From Angiostrongylus vasorum (taxonomy: Eukaryota > Nematoda > Chromadorea > Rhabditida > Metastrongylidae): a stretch of DNA of 64,000 nt. The notes below the pieces were generated by a model. That model was not told the DNA's origin. It searched no databases and saw only the letters and a list, made by a program, of their open reading frames with translations. The position numbers and the translations under genes were made by a program. The stretch covers positions 1 to 64,000 of the forward strand of contig JADANN010000338.1 of NCBI GenBank assembly GCA_018806985.1. The letters run 5' to 3'. Shown piece by piece: positions 1 through 10,589 of the stretch (within the stretch, counting starts at the first letter, position 1; each line of letters starts with the position of its first letter).

Positions 1-671
1 CAACAGGACTACAGGTGATGCAGATGATACCATTCTTTTAGGATTTTAGTGATGAGCTCTGAACATCCACCTGGAGGTCTTCCTGCGGTCCTTTTGACAT
101 CCCAAAGAAGCTAGTCACTAACGGCTCTCGTCCATCGGTTTCGTCCACACGCATCACGCTTGAGGCTCACCTTATCTTCGACTGTTTCCTGTATAAAACC
201 GAAACCTTGATTTTTGATCGTTGACGTAGATCAGAGCTTCCGAACCTTTCCTTGACATGCGCCAAGCGGTAGACTCCCTAGCATCGTCCTTTCGACAGCG
301 CGTTCAATAATGTTGAGTGATCTTTCATTGTGCTTACGTAGCGACGCGACCAGGTTTCTGACACATACGTTAAGGCAAGGAAAATCATGGAGTCGAAAAA
401 GGTGGGCACTGAGTCCGGCGCTGTTGTTCTCCTCAAGGTGTGTTTGCCGACGATCAATTTTCACTTCCACGTTGTTCCATTCCAGTGTTCGCATGACGTT
501 TTCGAGGGTAACGGGAAATAAATTTGGCCAGCCGCTATCGCCTTGATTAACCCCTTTTTTACATTGGTGTTTATGGTGAATGAATGTTATGAATGGTGTT
601 TTGGTCATAAAATTTTCGTACAGCTCACAAGGAATATTTGTATTTTGAGTAGGGATGCCCTGGCGGTACAT
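1..671 (-). mobile_element. RTE-type non-LTR retrotransposon fragment, reverse transcriptase C-terminal part
   Basis: The minus strand encodes, with stops and a deletion, the C-terminal half of an RTE-clade reverse transcriptase. The 231-671 frame carries a degraded RT block (KKGVNQGD then LFPVTLENVMRTLEW, the equivalent of the usual GVRQGD...TLENVMRKLEW), loses the FADD catalytic segment, and resumes with SIIERAVERTMLG-like sequence typical of the end of these proteins. Frame-shifted sequence at 1-230 continues toward the 3' end (AGRPPGG-like). This is a fossil copy with no functional ORF. A second copy of the same family lies at 55100-57100. Confidence 0.8.
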
Positions 672-1154
672 AGCTCCATGAATGCTTCTGTCTCAGCTGA
701 GTTGAAAGGGGCGTAATAATACTTTACTAAACCGACGTTCACTTAATCTTGACGTGATTAACCAACAAATTTTTTTGATTCTGAGACATTCGCAAAATCA
801 ACTCATCCTACATCTTCACATTGGTACAATGAAAGCTGAGAGTTCGAAATTCACCAAGCGACGTCTACCCCAGAAACACGCGAGCTGATAAGCTAGCGTG
901 GAATAACACGAGCTGCAGGCAACCGCCAACTGACGTCCGAACTTGCAAAACAATGCAGACAGGCGATAAAATAAGATCTTGATCTTGAGGAGAGAAGAGC
1001 AGCAGTAATGCTCGATGCTGCAGAGGCTGGGAAAAGCATTCGCAAAACCCACCGGAGCTTTGCCAATTACAAAACCAAGATGGTTGCACTCAGACGCCCA
1101 GACGGAACAGTTACAGTTCCCAGAAAGACAATGAGGAGATCATTCATGATGTTA

Positions 1155-1515
1155 ACTTTTTTTATTTACTGCCTATTGCAGTTTTCATGGCAGGGTATTA
1201 CGTGTGATACAGACCGCAGTGATGCTGAGATATTTGCAAAACTCCGCACTGCAGGTGCCTGCGGGGGGTAACCATGTCGCTATAACCCTTTCTGAGGGTT
1301 AACGTGTTCACCTCCACACAATGCTGGTCCTTCGTTTCGCCATTCTCTCAGCTAGATCTATCGATTAGCGCCAGAACTAACTGACGGAAAGGCGAGACGA
1401 AGGACCAGCATTGTGTGGTGGTGAACGCGTTAGCCCCCGGGAATGGTAACAGCATGTTAGTTCCCCACACCTGCAGTCCGTAGCTTTGCAAATATGTTTA
1501 CAACTCGGATCTCTT
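1155..1515. repeat. SINE-2 inverted pair (palindromic)
   Basis: Two SINE-2 units (family named here) face each other. The left unit reads on the minus strand and the right on the plus strand, meeting near 1365. The shared outer block runs through TGCAAAACTCCG-like sequence and the inner block through GAAGGACCAGCATTGTGTGG and its complement at 1318-1337. The whole can fold into a long hairpin. Similar pairs occur at 14690-15058, 24925-25270 and 48285-48570. Confidence 0.7.
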
Positions 1516-2029
1516 CACTAGCCAGTCCTTTTCCCCACATATGAAATAAAGGTGGATGGAGGTGTTGTCTCACCTCTTTTTCCTACAGAAATTCACCACG
1601 CTATTTCGTCGGTGAAGATCGAACAACACAGGTCCGGACAAGATGAGGTCAGGACAACTGAAGAACCTTCCACAGGCCTCATAAGCACTTTGGCTCCGCT
1701 CTTCACACGTCATCTGTCAGGATTCAAGGTTAGCGCTTAGTGGAAGACCAGCAACACTGTGCTAATGTTCAACAGGGGTGGATTCCACGATATCGGCAAC
1801 TATCTCCCATTCTATTAGGTTCTGATATATGAAATGTTCGATTTTATTGTCTTAAGAATCGTGTAATTTTTCGAATAAAAAATTTTGTTCTTTATGTAGG
1901 CTTAATATATATATTTGTGAAGCACAAAGTCTTCTCTTTGTATCCCTAGTGTTGGTTTTTTTTCAAGATTTATTATTTTAACGTTTTTTATAAGCGCCCT
2001 TTTTGTGTGAGTGGCGGAGTGGATATAAT

Positions 2030-2960
2030 GCTGCGGCAGGAGCACGGAGTGTCATCATGTTTAGGGTGAAGGTGGTGTTGGTGAATCAACAATGACGAAA
2101 TGGTTTAGGATATTTCGATATGGTGATTTCGACTTCGAAGTGAGGAATGCCGCAGTCGCCTCAGTGAACTTGACGACGATGAATTGAAGCATTAGTGGAA
2201 GCAAACACGCGAACAACTGTTCGAGAGCTTGCAGAACAGCTTGACTAGGCACAGGAACAATTTCTACTCACTTGAATCCCATTGGGAAGGCAAAAAAAAC
2301 TCGACAAGTGAGTGTCACACGAACTAGACCATAATAAAAAAAAATGGCCTTTTTGAGGTGTCGCCTGTTCTTATTTCGCGCAACAAAACTACCCTTTTCT
2401 TGAGCGAATTGTGATCTGTGACGAGAAGTGGATTCTGTGCGACAACCGGCGACGTTCAGCTCTATGGTTGCATTGTGATCAGGCACCACAGCAATTCCCA
2501 AAGCCGAAATTGCACCAAAAAAGGTTACGGTGACTGTTTGGTGGTCTGCAGCAGGGCTAATTCATCGCAGCTTTTTTGAATCTGAGCGAAACCATTACGG
2601 CAGAGAAGTGTTGCCAACAAATTAACGAAATGCACGATAAACATGACCAATAATAATTCTTCAAAACGCGCGACCTCACGTTGCGGAACCAGCGCTGCAG
2701 AAGTTGAACGAGTTGGGTTACGAAACATTGCCTCATCCGCCATATTCTCCACACGTCTCGGCTACCGACTATCAAGTCCTCTTTCACCTTAATAACTTCG
2801 TTCGCGAGAAATGCTTCACCAACCACGATGACGCAAAAAAATGCGTCCAACGGATTCATCGCTTCCAGAACTCCGGAATTTTAAGCAACTGGAGTAAATA
2901 AATTTGTTTCTTGTTGGAAAAAAATGTACTAATTTTAATGGTGTGTATTCCTATTAATAA
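2030..2960 (+). mobile_element. Degenerate mariner (Tc1/mariner) transposase
   Basis: Broken plus-strand frames spell a mariner transposase of the SETMAR-like type: KWFRIF.YGDFDFE near 2098, then CDEKWILCDNRRRSA near 2415, TVWWSAAGLIH near 2530, NARPHVAEPALQKLNELGYE near 2672 and HPPYSPHVSATDYQ near 2735. The first catalytic Asp (in CDEKW) and the third (in ATDY) are recognisable. The middle one, normally in HDNARPH, reads LQNARPH, so that residue is lost. Several in-frame stops and frameshifts confirm an inactive copy. Terminal inverted repeats were not identified. Confidence 0.85.
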
Positions 2961-3121
2961 GATTTAGTATGAAAAAAGTTATCGTTATTTAGAATTACAT
3001 TTAAAATCAGACATCTCATGTGTTACAACCTAGTACCTACCGTCTTTGGTCTGCAAACTTTCCGTTCGACTCGTCCTCAAGAAGATTGACAGAGCGCTGG
3101 GCGAAGGACATCATGAGCAAG

Positions 3122-3890
3122 TAGTGTTTCGCAATTGTTTGGTACTTTAGACCACATCCACACGTTGACAAGACTCACTGAAGTATCTCTAGAGTGCAAG
3201 GGTCCTCTCTGTCTCATTTTCAATGATTTAAGAAAAGCGTTTAACTCAATAAGTTTCTTTGAATTGTTCTGCTTACTCAAAGTTCTTAAACAACTTTTAC
3301 ACAGCTGACGTTTCGACATCTTCTTCTTCATTAGAGATAATGGCCCGAGTCGATGGTCCACAGTCGTTCGTGTTCATGATGCGGTATCGTCCCATCCGCC
3401 AGCGCTGTTTTATACAGGGCAGTTGTTAATAATAGTGATTTTCTATTGACAGTAAATTTTTTTACCAACGGACCATCACTGACATCAACCTCTTTAATCC
3501 CAAAAATTCAAAGATATTCATTAATTACTCGCGAAGATGTTAAGTAAAAGTCTGTTTAGTGAAGTACTCTTACGCTGCGTGCTAGCTATTCCAATAATAC
3601 CTCTGTAAGATGGATTTTTCGTTGAAAAGCAAATTATTATCAACGGACAGTCACTACCATCAGCAACCGCGTTATATAAAAGAGCGCTGTCTGCTGAGGT
3701 TGCCTCATTTGAGCGATGTTCCAATGAAGAACATTCGACTAGATACACGACGAAAACTCCATATCGAGAAATCGAAGAACTATGGACCATCGACTAAAAT
3801 CATCTGCTTTGATAAAAAATGATGACGTCGAAATGTTAGTCGAAAAAAGTACTACGTCAACATCAAATTAGCTGAACAATTCAAAGAGAT
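3122..3890. mobile_element. Penelope-like element terminal fragments in inverted arrangement
   Basis: A minus-strand fragment (about 3122-3362) and a plus-strand fragment (about 3781-3890) share the same order of blocks: CCATCGACT, a hammerhead-like core (CTAATGA ... GAAACGTCAGC on the minus strand; a decayed ATGATGA...GAAATGTTAG on the plus strand), then GAACAATTCAAAGA. The 3370-3780 spacer has no recognisable gene. Assignment to Penelope-like elements rests on the hammerhead-type core also seen next to GIY-YIG coding sequence at 19480-20640. Confidence 0.45.
3303..3338 (-). ncRNA. Hammerhead-ribozyme-like motif (decayed)
   Basis: The minus strand reads CTAATGA (canonical CTGANGA), a purine-rich would-be stem II, then GAAACGTCAGC. 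The G5 equivalent is changed to A, so activity is unlikely. It is a relic of a Penelope-type minimal hammerhead. Confidence 0.4.
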
Positions 3891-3894
3891 TTCA

Positions 3895-4165
3895 ATGTTG
3901 CCTTTTATTTGCTGCCTACTACAATTTCCACGTCAGGGTATGATGTGAAATGCAACAACAACCATGTTGAAATATTCGTAAAACTGGAACCACAGGCCAG
4001 ATCGAACCACGTTTACCCTTTCCGAAGGCTCGCCTATTAAACACTGCACCCACGGAGCCCCTGCTATGCGTTTCTATCAGCTAGTTTTTTTACCTAACGC
4101 TGCCATCAGCAATCACTCGTCAACGAGATTGATCTGGGAAGCACAAGCCGGCATTGAATTCAGTT
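3895..4165 (-). repeat. SINE-2 copy
   Basis: Full-length-looking minus-orientation SINE-2. On the plus strand it starts with the CTGCCTACTACAATTT tail complement and passes through ATGTGAAATGCAAC, CAGATCGAACCACG (the B-box-like region reversed) and CTCGTCAACGAGATTGATC. It contains no ORF of note. Confidence 0.65.
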
Positions 4166-4186
4166 ATGTTGAGGCTGTAGTCGAAA

Positions 4187-5090
4187 TCACAATGTTGATG
4201 GCAGCTCCCGAGCAGAATTTGCGACGACGGCGACATCATCAGGCAAAACTTTCGATTTACTATGACGTGGTCTATTTTGTTGTGTTACTCCCCATTGGGA
4301 GACTCCCACTTTTCTCGGTAGTGGGATTTGCGAGTTACCATAAATGGTCTTGATCGTCATCATAAACTCAGGCATGCGCTCATCCTGCTTGTTCCATTCT
4401 AATCAGTGGGTCCCAATGTGATGCTTTTGGGACATTCTTCAAAGAACATATGGCCTTCTCAGTATAACTTCTTCAAGGTCATGAAGAACCTTTCGACCGG
4501 CGCCACCTACTCCTCTACTGTCGCATGTTCCGAGGAACAGTTCTTCTACAATGTCATAGACGGCGTTAAATGGGTGGGACCTTCCAATCGGATGTCCGAT
4601 AACGTCGTACCTTGTCTTTCTTGCCTGCATGAAGAATTCCTCTATCGAGGAAACTCAGACGCAAGTGAGCTTATTGTAGCTGCCGATCGTGACCTTAGCG
4701 CCTCGAGATTTAGGAGGCTTTGAATGGCCCTGACTAGCACCTTCTCCGTACTCGTCCCTATCCAATGCTGCCGAATGGGGGGCCCTTTCGGGGTCAGGGG
4801 GAACGAGGCCCGTTTATTTCACTGTGTTTAGCTTTTTCATACACACATATAGCTTGTTGAGCTCTGAACTTGGGATATACTCACGGATGGCTTGCCAGTC
4901 TCTCTCAGAGTGGAATGGAACTTATTTGTTGGAGGCGACTCCTAACCGCCTCCCATATACTTTCCTGCTATTTGATTGCAGGCTTTAGGCCAAATTGACT
5001 CGTAGAGTACAATCCGCGTAGACGAAAACGCACCCATGAACGCATGCATGAATACATCTTCGTAAGCACAGAATGTGTGTGCCATATGAA
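4187..5090 (-). mobile_element. RTE retrotransposon 5' fragment (endonuclease N-terminus and 5' UTR)
   Basis: Minus-strand frames 4439-4630 and 4187-4375 carry the start of an exonuclease-endonuclease-phosphatase domain: [12 protein letters not shown], then [20 protein letters not shown], then FMMTIKTIYGNSQ. Sequence upstream on that strand (4780-5090) aligns by eye with the 5' region of the second copy at 56760-57090 (shared TTGATTGCAGGCTTT and GAGCTCTGAA blocks). The element is truncated: no RT domain follows. Confidence 0.75.
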
Positions 5091-5277
5091 CACAGCAGAA
5101 AGAAGGACTCTATCCTTTGGATACTCATGCGTCTCAGGGATCCAATTTGGTTCGTCAATAATCCCCTTATCCGCCACCTGGGGATGCGTCATGTTACCTC
5201 GCATCGAAACGGCGTGATATCTCTCTGTGAGGGAGACCCGTGATCGTTCGAACACAGACGTGTTAATTAAGCCTCTC

Positions 5278-5560
5278 ATTTGTGAAAGTTTTCGCTGTCG
5301 CTGTTATTGTTGTTAGTGTTGCTGGTCGATAGCTGACGTTTCGGGGATTTCGCCTTCATCAGAGCCGTGCTGTTACAAGTGGGACTCGGAACCGCGCTGT
5401 TACGAGTGGAACTAAGTCTCTCATCCATCTGGACTCTGAAAAATTCGTACCAGACTCGTCTTGGATGAACTCCCGCTCCATGAGACCGGCAACTGCCCGT
5501 TGCAAAGATCTGAGAACGCTCTAGCCCGGTTGCCGTAGGATTCCAGGGCCAGTCCATTCA
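5278..5560 (-). mobile_element. Penelope-like element terminal fragment
   Basis: A minus-strand open frame over this interval includes LMKAKSPKRQL, which is the translation of the hammerhead-like block (CTGATGAAGGCGAAATCCCC). That block recurs at other Penelope-type termini in the window (23830, 24106, 32055, 32655). No intact ORF is present. The fragment lies between an RTE fragment and a SINE-1. Confidence 0.4.
5331..5366 (-). ncRNA. Hammerhead ribozyme-like motif with canonical core
   Basis: Read on the minus strand: GGCT (stem I), CTGATGA, a short stem II element, GAAA, C, GTC, AGCT (stem I return strand). All invariant core positions CUGANGA...GAAA...GUC are present and GGCU can pair with AGCU. 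Stem III has no loop of its own (GAAAC is directly followed by GUC), which is the published 'minimal, dimer-acting' architecture of Penelope-like-element hammerheads (established knowledge). Stem II is imperfect. This is the best-preserved core in the window. Confidence 0.6.
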
Positions 5561-5707
5561 ATCAATTCTTGGATCAATTAAACATGTAATCAAATTTGTG
5601 ACCACCATTTTCGTAGGGATGGTGACTTTGACGCCGTTTCCTCACCTTTCCGGCGGCACGTTGAAACAGAACTCCGCAAAACAAAATAGAGATCGAGTCG
5701 ATAAAAA

Positions 5708-5992
5708 GCTCTAAAGCTCTCGGCGTTGATCAATCACTGAGGGATGCGCCATGCATTCGATTTGATTAAGCATCCTTTGGAGGTGATTGAATGCATATCT
5801 GGCCTTTACAATGACTCGCGGTGGCCTACCGATGTATCGAGCCAGTGCTACTATCCTCCAAGACAAGTCTGGTACCAATTTGCCGACCCCTGAGGGATGG
5901 AAGGCTTGGCGGGCCATGGGTGCGGGGATTGATTCCTCGTGTGTGTCGCAGTGGCGCCTCCAACCAGTGCGCCATACGCGCCCTACTAATCT
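5708..5992 (-). repeat. SINE-1 copy
   Basis: Minus-orientation copy of the most abundant family here. The complement begins with a tRNA-like A box (TGGCGCACTGG) and a B-box-like segment. It then has the shared core AAGCCTTCCATCCCTCAGGG-type block, GGTACCAGACTTGTCTTGG, TCATTGTAAAGGCCAGATAT, and ends in GGGATTGATCAACGCCGAGAG-like sequence. Several spurious ORFs on both strands overlap it. Confidence 0.8.
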
Positions 5993-6411
5993 CCATGCTA
6001 TGGGATATTGATCAGTCATTGTGAAAAAGATTTTAGGTGTTTCACTACCGACTTCGACTGAACATCCGCCTCATCCATGAAGCCTCAATATTAATAATAC
6101 TCAAACGGATTCGAGATAGTGCGACAAAAAAAGGCTACACATCATGATGACAAACCGCTGTGGACAACCTTCTGAAATCGATCCGGCTGAAGATGAAGGC
6201 ATCGGAACGTTAGCAGAATAAATCTATTTTGTCAACTTTGCTTTCGTTTAATGATTTAAAAAGGTATCGTTTATTTACGCCGTGGTTTATTGACAGCTGG
6301 TTTTTAAGACACTTTTTGAATTTCCCTGTCAGTCTCTGCTTTCTTCTTTCTACCCCCTTTTTTTGCCTCTGCTACTATACCCGTCTCCATCTACCTGTCT
6401 CTCTTCCTCAG

Positions 6412-6709
6412 GATCCGATCACATTGGATTCCAAATTCATTTCATACAGACTAAAGACAAAGCAAAATGGATAGCAATCGCATCGTATTTTGATCGAATC
6501 GATATCTTGGAAGATTCCACTTTTCGGAATCTCCATCCGAATCCACAGTAAGAAAGAATACTTTTAACAACACGGTCCATTCTACCAATACATTAGCTCT
6601 GCGGCAACAAACTGGAAACATCGGATCAATAACCGATAATCTCTTCAGTGAAAAAAACAACTCCACACTTTGTTTTCATCCAGTGAAAAATACTGAAACT
6701 GCTGTGTAA
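6412..6709 (+). CDS. 3' end of an unrecognised gene; protein ends in PDZ-ligand-like ETAV
   Basis: Two exons fit in phase. Exon 6412-6547 follows the acceptor CTCTTCCTCAG and ends at donor GTAAGA; it encodes SDHIGFQIHF, KAKWIAIASYF and RIDILEDSTFRNLHPNP. Exon 6649-6709 follows CTCTTCAG and encodes EKNNSTLCFHPVKNTETAV then TAA. The joined frame is 64 residues. The last four residues match a class I PDZ ligand (T-x-V), suggesting a membrane or scaffold-bound protein (inference). A poly(A) signal follows at 6764. A possible preceding exon (about 6037-6114) has a weak donor. No family was recognised. If unspliced, the first exon would instead stop at 6551. Confidence 0.6.
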
Positions 6710-6763
6710 ATAAGCGGTAAACGACAGCGAAGCATAGAAAGCATAGCATTGTTTGTTGTTGGT

Positions 6764-6769
6764 AATAAA
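6764..6769 (+). terminator. Poly(A) signal AATAAA
   Basis: Canonical AATAAA 55 bp after the TAA stop of the 6412-6709 gene. It supports that gene's strand and end. Confidence 0.6.
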
Positions 6770-6904
6770 GATTTGTTTGGTAGGAAACTTCTCCAAAACA
6801 GACCTCGATCTCTGATCGTTTTGGGCATGAGCTTGTTGTTAACGATAATGATTATTTAAAACTATAACAGCAAACGAAACATGGTATGCTTTTTTTGACA
6901 TTAT

Positions 6905-7190
6905 CGGTCATCACACAGTAGTGTGAGGATTGTAGCACTTCTCGCATTCGATTCGTTTTTTATCTCGTTTGTGCGCCACAGTGGCCTTCGAATATTCCAC
7001 GTGTTGTTTCGGATGCTGCTTCAAAATTTCGTCTTATTTTATGAATGTCGTAGAATGTTGGTCGAATCGATTCCCTTTGCATTCTTGGAGATAGATAGCC
7101 GCGTTAATTTCCACGTGGATTGGAGGGGGGAGAGCGTTGAGGAGGTGGTCGAACTAGCGCCTTTGCTTCCTGACCGACGGTATCAATAAC
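6905..7190 (-). repeat. SINE-3 copy
   Basis: The complement matches the 25640-25960 copy in order: GAATCGATT, ATTCTACGACATTCATA, AGCAGCATCCGAA, and AAACGAATCGAATGCGAGAAG. The tRNA-like head is decayed. Confidence 0.6.
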
Positions 7191-8060
7191 CATTGCACAT
7201 AATATATTGAACCACCATATTAAAGCTCACCGCGTTATGGTAGAAATCTGGTGATTTAAGGTGGCGCGCTCCGGTGGAAACTAGTTGATCTATCTCCTCA
7301 GCAAAGTTACTCAAACAGTGGAAGAAGAATGTTCGATGCTTCCAACTGGCGGCCTAATTTTGAGTAGAACATCCTCGACAAGGTCCAATAATTTATTCGT
7401 GCTTGATCTTTGCTTCAAAAAAACGAGCAAAAATTAAATGTCAAATATTGATTTTTCTTTGATGTCTCTTATGCGTGCTAAGTCCACAATTGTGATTCGT
7501 AACAAGGTCCAATTGTGATTCGTAACAAGGGTGAAAGCACGACGCAATTAAGCCTCCAATTTTGGTCCAAGGTGGGATTTTTATTTTAAATCAACCAAGC
7601 GTCAACTGGCTATTTCTGCGAGAAATCGGACACATTAAGTTCATCATCTGAGGGCAAACGAAGGCTTTAACCCTCAGCGACCTCCGCACATTGATTTCGT
7701 CGATGGATTTATAGGCGAAATCCTAATATCACGGCCTACCTCTTTGAACTTGAGAAATACTAGAAAGTAAGGTAATGACTGTCATCTGACTGTAAAGCAG
7801 AAATGTGTTAGACCTGAGTATTAGATCACGACATTTAAAGGGAGTATCAAATTTGATACAAAGTTACCTAAGCCGAGGAGGTGTTCGATGTTTCTACTAA
7901 AGGCTAGTAGTAAGTTACGCTGGAAATCGTTGCAGCTCTAGAACATATCCAATCCTATTATAGCAAAATTCTACTCGATCCAGAGAACAAACGGTGATCT
8001 ATGAACATTTTCACTCCTTGTTTGACTTACACGGCTTCGATAAACGGTCGCAACTGAACA
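7191..8060. other. Stretch without recognisable gene
   Basis: AT-rich DNA with no convincing exon on either strand. It holds a 21-bp direct duplication (CAATTGTGATTCGTAACAAGG at 7487-7507 and again at 7510-7530). Confidence 0.5.
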
Positions 8061-8072
8061 CACTATTAGTGC

Positions 8073-8079
8073 ATAAAAG
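8073..8079 (+). promoter_or_regulatory. Candidate TATA box (ATAAAAG)
   Basis: A TATA-like ATAAAAG lies about 50 bp upstream of the ATG at 8127, the start of a candidate signal-peptide exon. A similar arrangement occurs at 38575 and 51096. Confidence 0.35.
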
Positions 8080-8126
8080 CGCTTTTTTCACTGAATTTGA
8101 AGCATAGTTGAGCCAAATCGTTAACG

Positions 8127-8773
8127 ATGAGACATCTCACTCTACTACTCTTAGTGCTTATAAGCGTCAACGCTTTCAAGGTATGAAATAATCTCTCTAC
8201 TTTGTCATTTTTCTTTGATAACTTGAATTACCGCTCCGACTTCCACCAGCGCTTGAATAATCAACAACAGCAGACTCTGAAAATAGTATTTCTGTGTTTA
8301 ACACGATTTGCTTTCACCTGACATTTCTTGAATTATTAAGTAAAACAAGAAGCTACTAGTTAAATCTCTCATTTACCCCATGCTTCCAAGAGCTCGCTTT
8401 GGCGCTTAAAGTGTCGACAAGTCTTCACCAGGGTCATCGTACGAAAGTCTCGGCATCGATTGCTTGGCCTTTATTTTGTGTTCATAGCAACCTTAGATAA
8501 CCGGCTCCAAGCGATTTCTACATTCTTCTACACCTACGATGTTTTTGTGACCTCTTCAAGCCACTTGATTCTTCTTGCTCATCTTTGCGGCTAAATGGTT
8601 CGGCTTAGATATGCTACCTAAAACATTCCTGCCGTTAAACCGTAACCGGACGTCAGAAACATTTCCATTTTTTTCAGAATTCCATTTTTTACGCTCAGGC
8701 GATTATCAACCTTTCTACACACGGAGCCGAAGTCGTTCAGCAATCATTCACTTTACAACATCATGAACTATGA
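8127..8773 (+). CDS. Candidate small secreted protein (two exons)
   Basis: Exon 1 (8127-8180) encodes MRHLTLLLLVLISVNAFK, a textbook signal peptide, and ends in phase 0 at donor GTATGA. A phase-compatible exon 2 (8678-8773) follows the acceptor TTTTTTTCAG and encodes NSIFYAQAIINLSTHGAEVV and more before TGA at 8771, giving 49 residues. Exon 1 is convincing. The choice of exon 2 is not: exon 1 could instead splice to the terminal exon near 9699 through unseen exons. No family was recognised. Confidence 0.4.
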
Positions 8774-9698
8774 GAGGATGGCTTAAATGTCATCCACAAA
8801 TTCCCATACCACATTTAGAGACTGGCGGTAAACGATCATGGAAGAAACCATCGCCATTGTTGAACCTTCTTTCTTCACTACTAAGAGATTGTACAGAATT
8901 GTGAAATTCTGATCGTGAAGTTGCCGGGTAGTTGTTGGAGAACCGTTAGCAGATACTTAGCAGATCCGCGTTTGTTATCCAGGACATCTATCAGTGCTCC
9001 TAACTTCAACCAGTCCATGGAATTGCATGAGAAAATGAAGCATAACGGCATCTTATATCCTTTCCAAAATCCTGCTTTCCGGCGCGTTCTTCGTCTTCTT
9101 CGTCATTGCCCCATAAATTCAATTAAGTGATCACTTAGGTAAAGAGCATAGAATAATGGAAATGGGGATGGGAACTAGAGGAATAGTCCATAAGCAGATG
9201 AAACGATGTCCACTGTCGTCGTGAAGATCTTCATTCCTGTAATAAAATAGAGTGTAGACGATTTTATAGTGACCAGATATCATTTTCTCATTTTGCTTGT
9301 TCCACTTGTGCTGAGTTGCTTAATGAGCGAAGAAATAAGATAGGGTTTCCTGGTCACGAATGTTAATGGAATAAAATGTTCTCAAAATGCACTTCTCTGT
9401 TTAACAATCCAAACACCACGTCTCAATGACATATTGAAGGAGGAATTTCTTTATAGGAGTGGTCGGAAATTTTCTGACACCTTGCAGGCTTTTTTGAAGA
9501 GGTCACCAATCTCAAAAATTCGGCAAACTTCTTTATGCATCGGTTCAAAAAATAATAAGAAGTACCGAAATATGGTGTGTACCTAACATGATGTATTAAA
9601 CCTTTGATGAAGAAAATGCCAATAAAATAATGCTAACTCATTAACAGAATGACAGATAGAAACCTCTTTTATCCGGAAAAAAACTCCTTTTATTTCAG

Positions 9699-9915
9699 TG
9701 GCCATTTGGATTTTTTCTCTTCTTCAGAAGAAAAGAAAACTGATCAGACTAAGGCTTCCGAAAAATTGTCCACTATTGCACCTCCTGCCCCCCTACAGAT
9801 CGACAGCTCCACAAGGAAGCCAGTCCGCTGCCAGTGGCCCTGCGGAAGAAGTAAAAGTGCTTTAAAAAAAGAAGACGAGAAAACTCTTGAATTGTGCTGT
9901 TTGTGGATGATGTGA
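9699..9915 (+). CDS. Candidate terminal exon of an unknown gene
   Basis: A good acceptor (CTTTTATTTCAG) precedes an open frame rich in Ser, Lys and Pro (KASEKLSTIAPPAPLQ, then RKPVRCQWPCGRSKSAL) ending at TGA 9913-9915, with AATAAA at 9924. A second acceptor 28 bp later opens another frame ending in SAASGPAEEVKVL, so the reading frame is not certain. It may be the end of the gene that begins at 8127. Confidence 0.35.
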
Positions 9916-10292
9916 TGTATGATAATAAATGCTTTTGGGATTCTCATTCGTTTTTCAAGTTACTCTGACGGCAAACTATTGCGGTTTTCTTGCTGATCGC
10001 AACCCAGTTTCCATCCGTTTCGTTTCATCATGACCGTTATTCATCGCCTTAGGCTTAGCGTCTGGAATATCTTCCTATCAATGTGTCTTATTTAGAAGTA
10101 TGGGTAGATATAAACAACGTTATCCACCAACTCTTAAGTCTCTCCTGGATCTGCGAACAGGAGTCAGAGTATTAAGAACAGCGGTTTTATACATCCATGA
10201 ACGACCGAAGACCATTGCTAAGGCCCAAGTGTATTCAGCCATTTCTAAGATTCTTAATGGAGGCAAATTCATGAGTATTTCTAGAAAATTAA

Positions 10293-10565
10293 GACGCGAG
10301 CAGCGCAGTGGTTAGAGGTTTCCTGCGAAACTCATGGGATCGATCTGGTGTCTCAGGTCCACAAAGCCCTCCATCACTCTTGGGTAAGCGAATTAGTAAA
10401 AAAAAACCTGTCTGAGAGAATAACAGCATCGACTCGATACATCGGTAGGCCACCGCGACCACTGTGTAGGCCAGATATGCTCTTAATCACCTCTAACGAT
10501 GTTCGGTGAAGTTGTATGTATGGCGCACCCCTCAGGGATTGATGAACGCCGCGAACTCTCTCATC
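10293..10565 (+). repeat. SINE-1 copy
   Basis: Plus orientation: A-box-like GCAGCGCAGTGGTTAGAGG, B-box-like GGGATCGATCTGG, then AAGCCCTCCATCAC, TCGATACATCGGTAGGCCAC, GGCCAGATATG and the terminal GGGATTGATGAACGCCG block. A short open frame at 10100-10315 runs into it and was not accepted as a gene. Confidence 0.75.
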
Positions 10566-10589
10566 TATTTATCCTCTATAGGAGCAGTC

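Noticed and set aside
3610..3822. Plus-strand ORF of 70 codons
   Set aside because: It runs into the decayed Penelope-type fragment and has no splice sites or recognisable motif.
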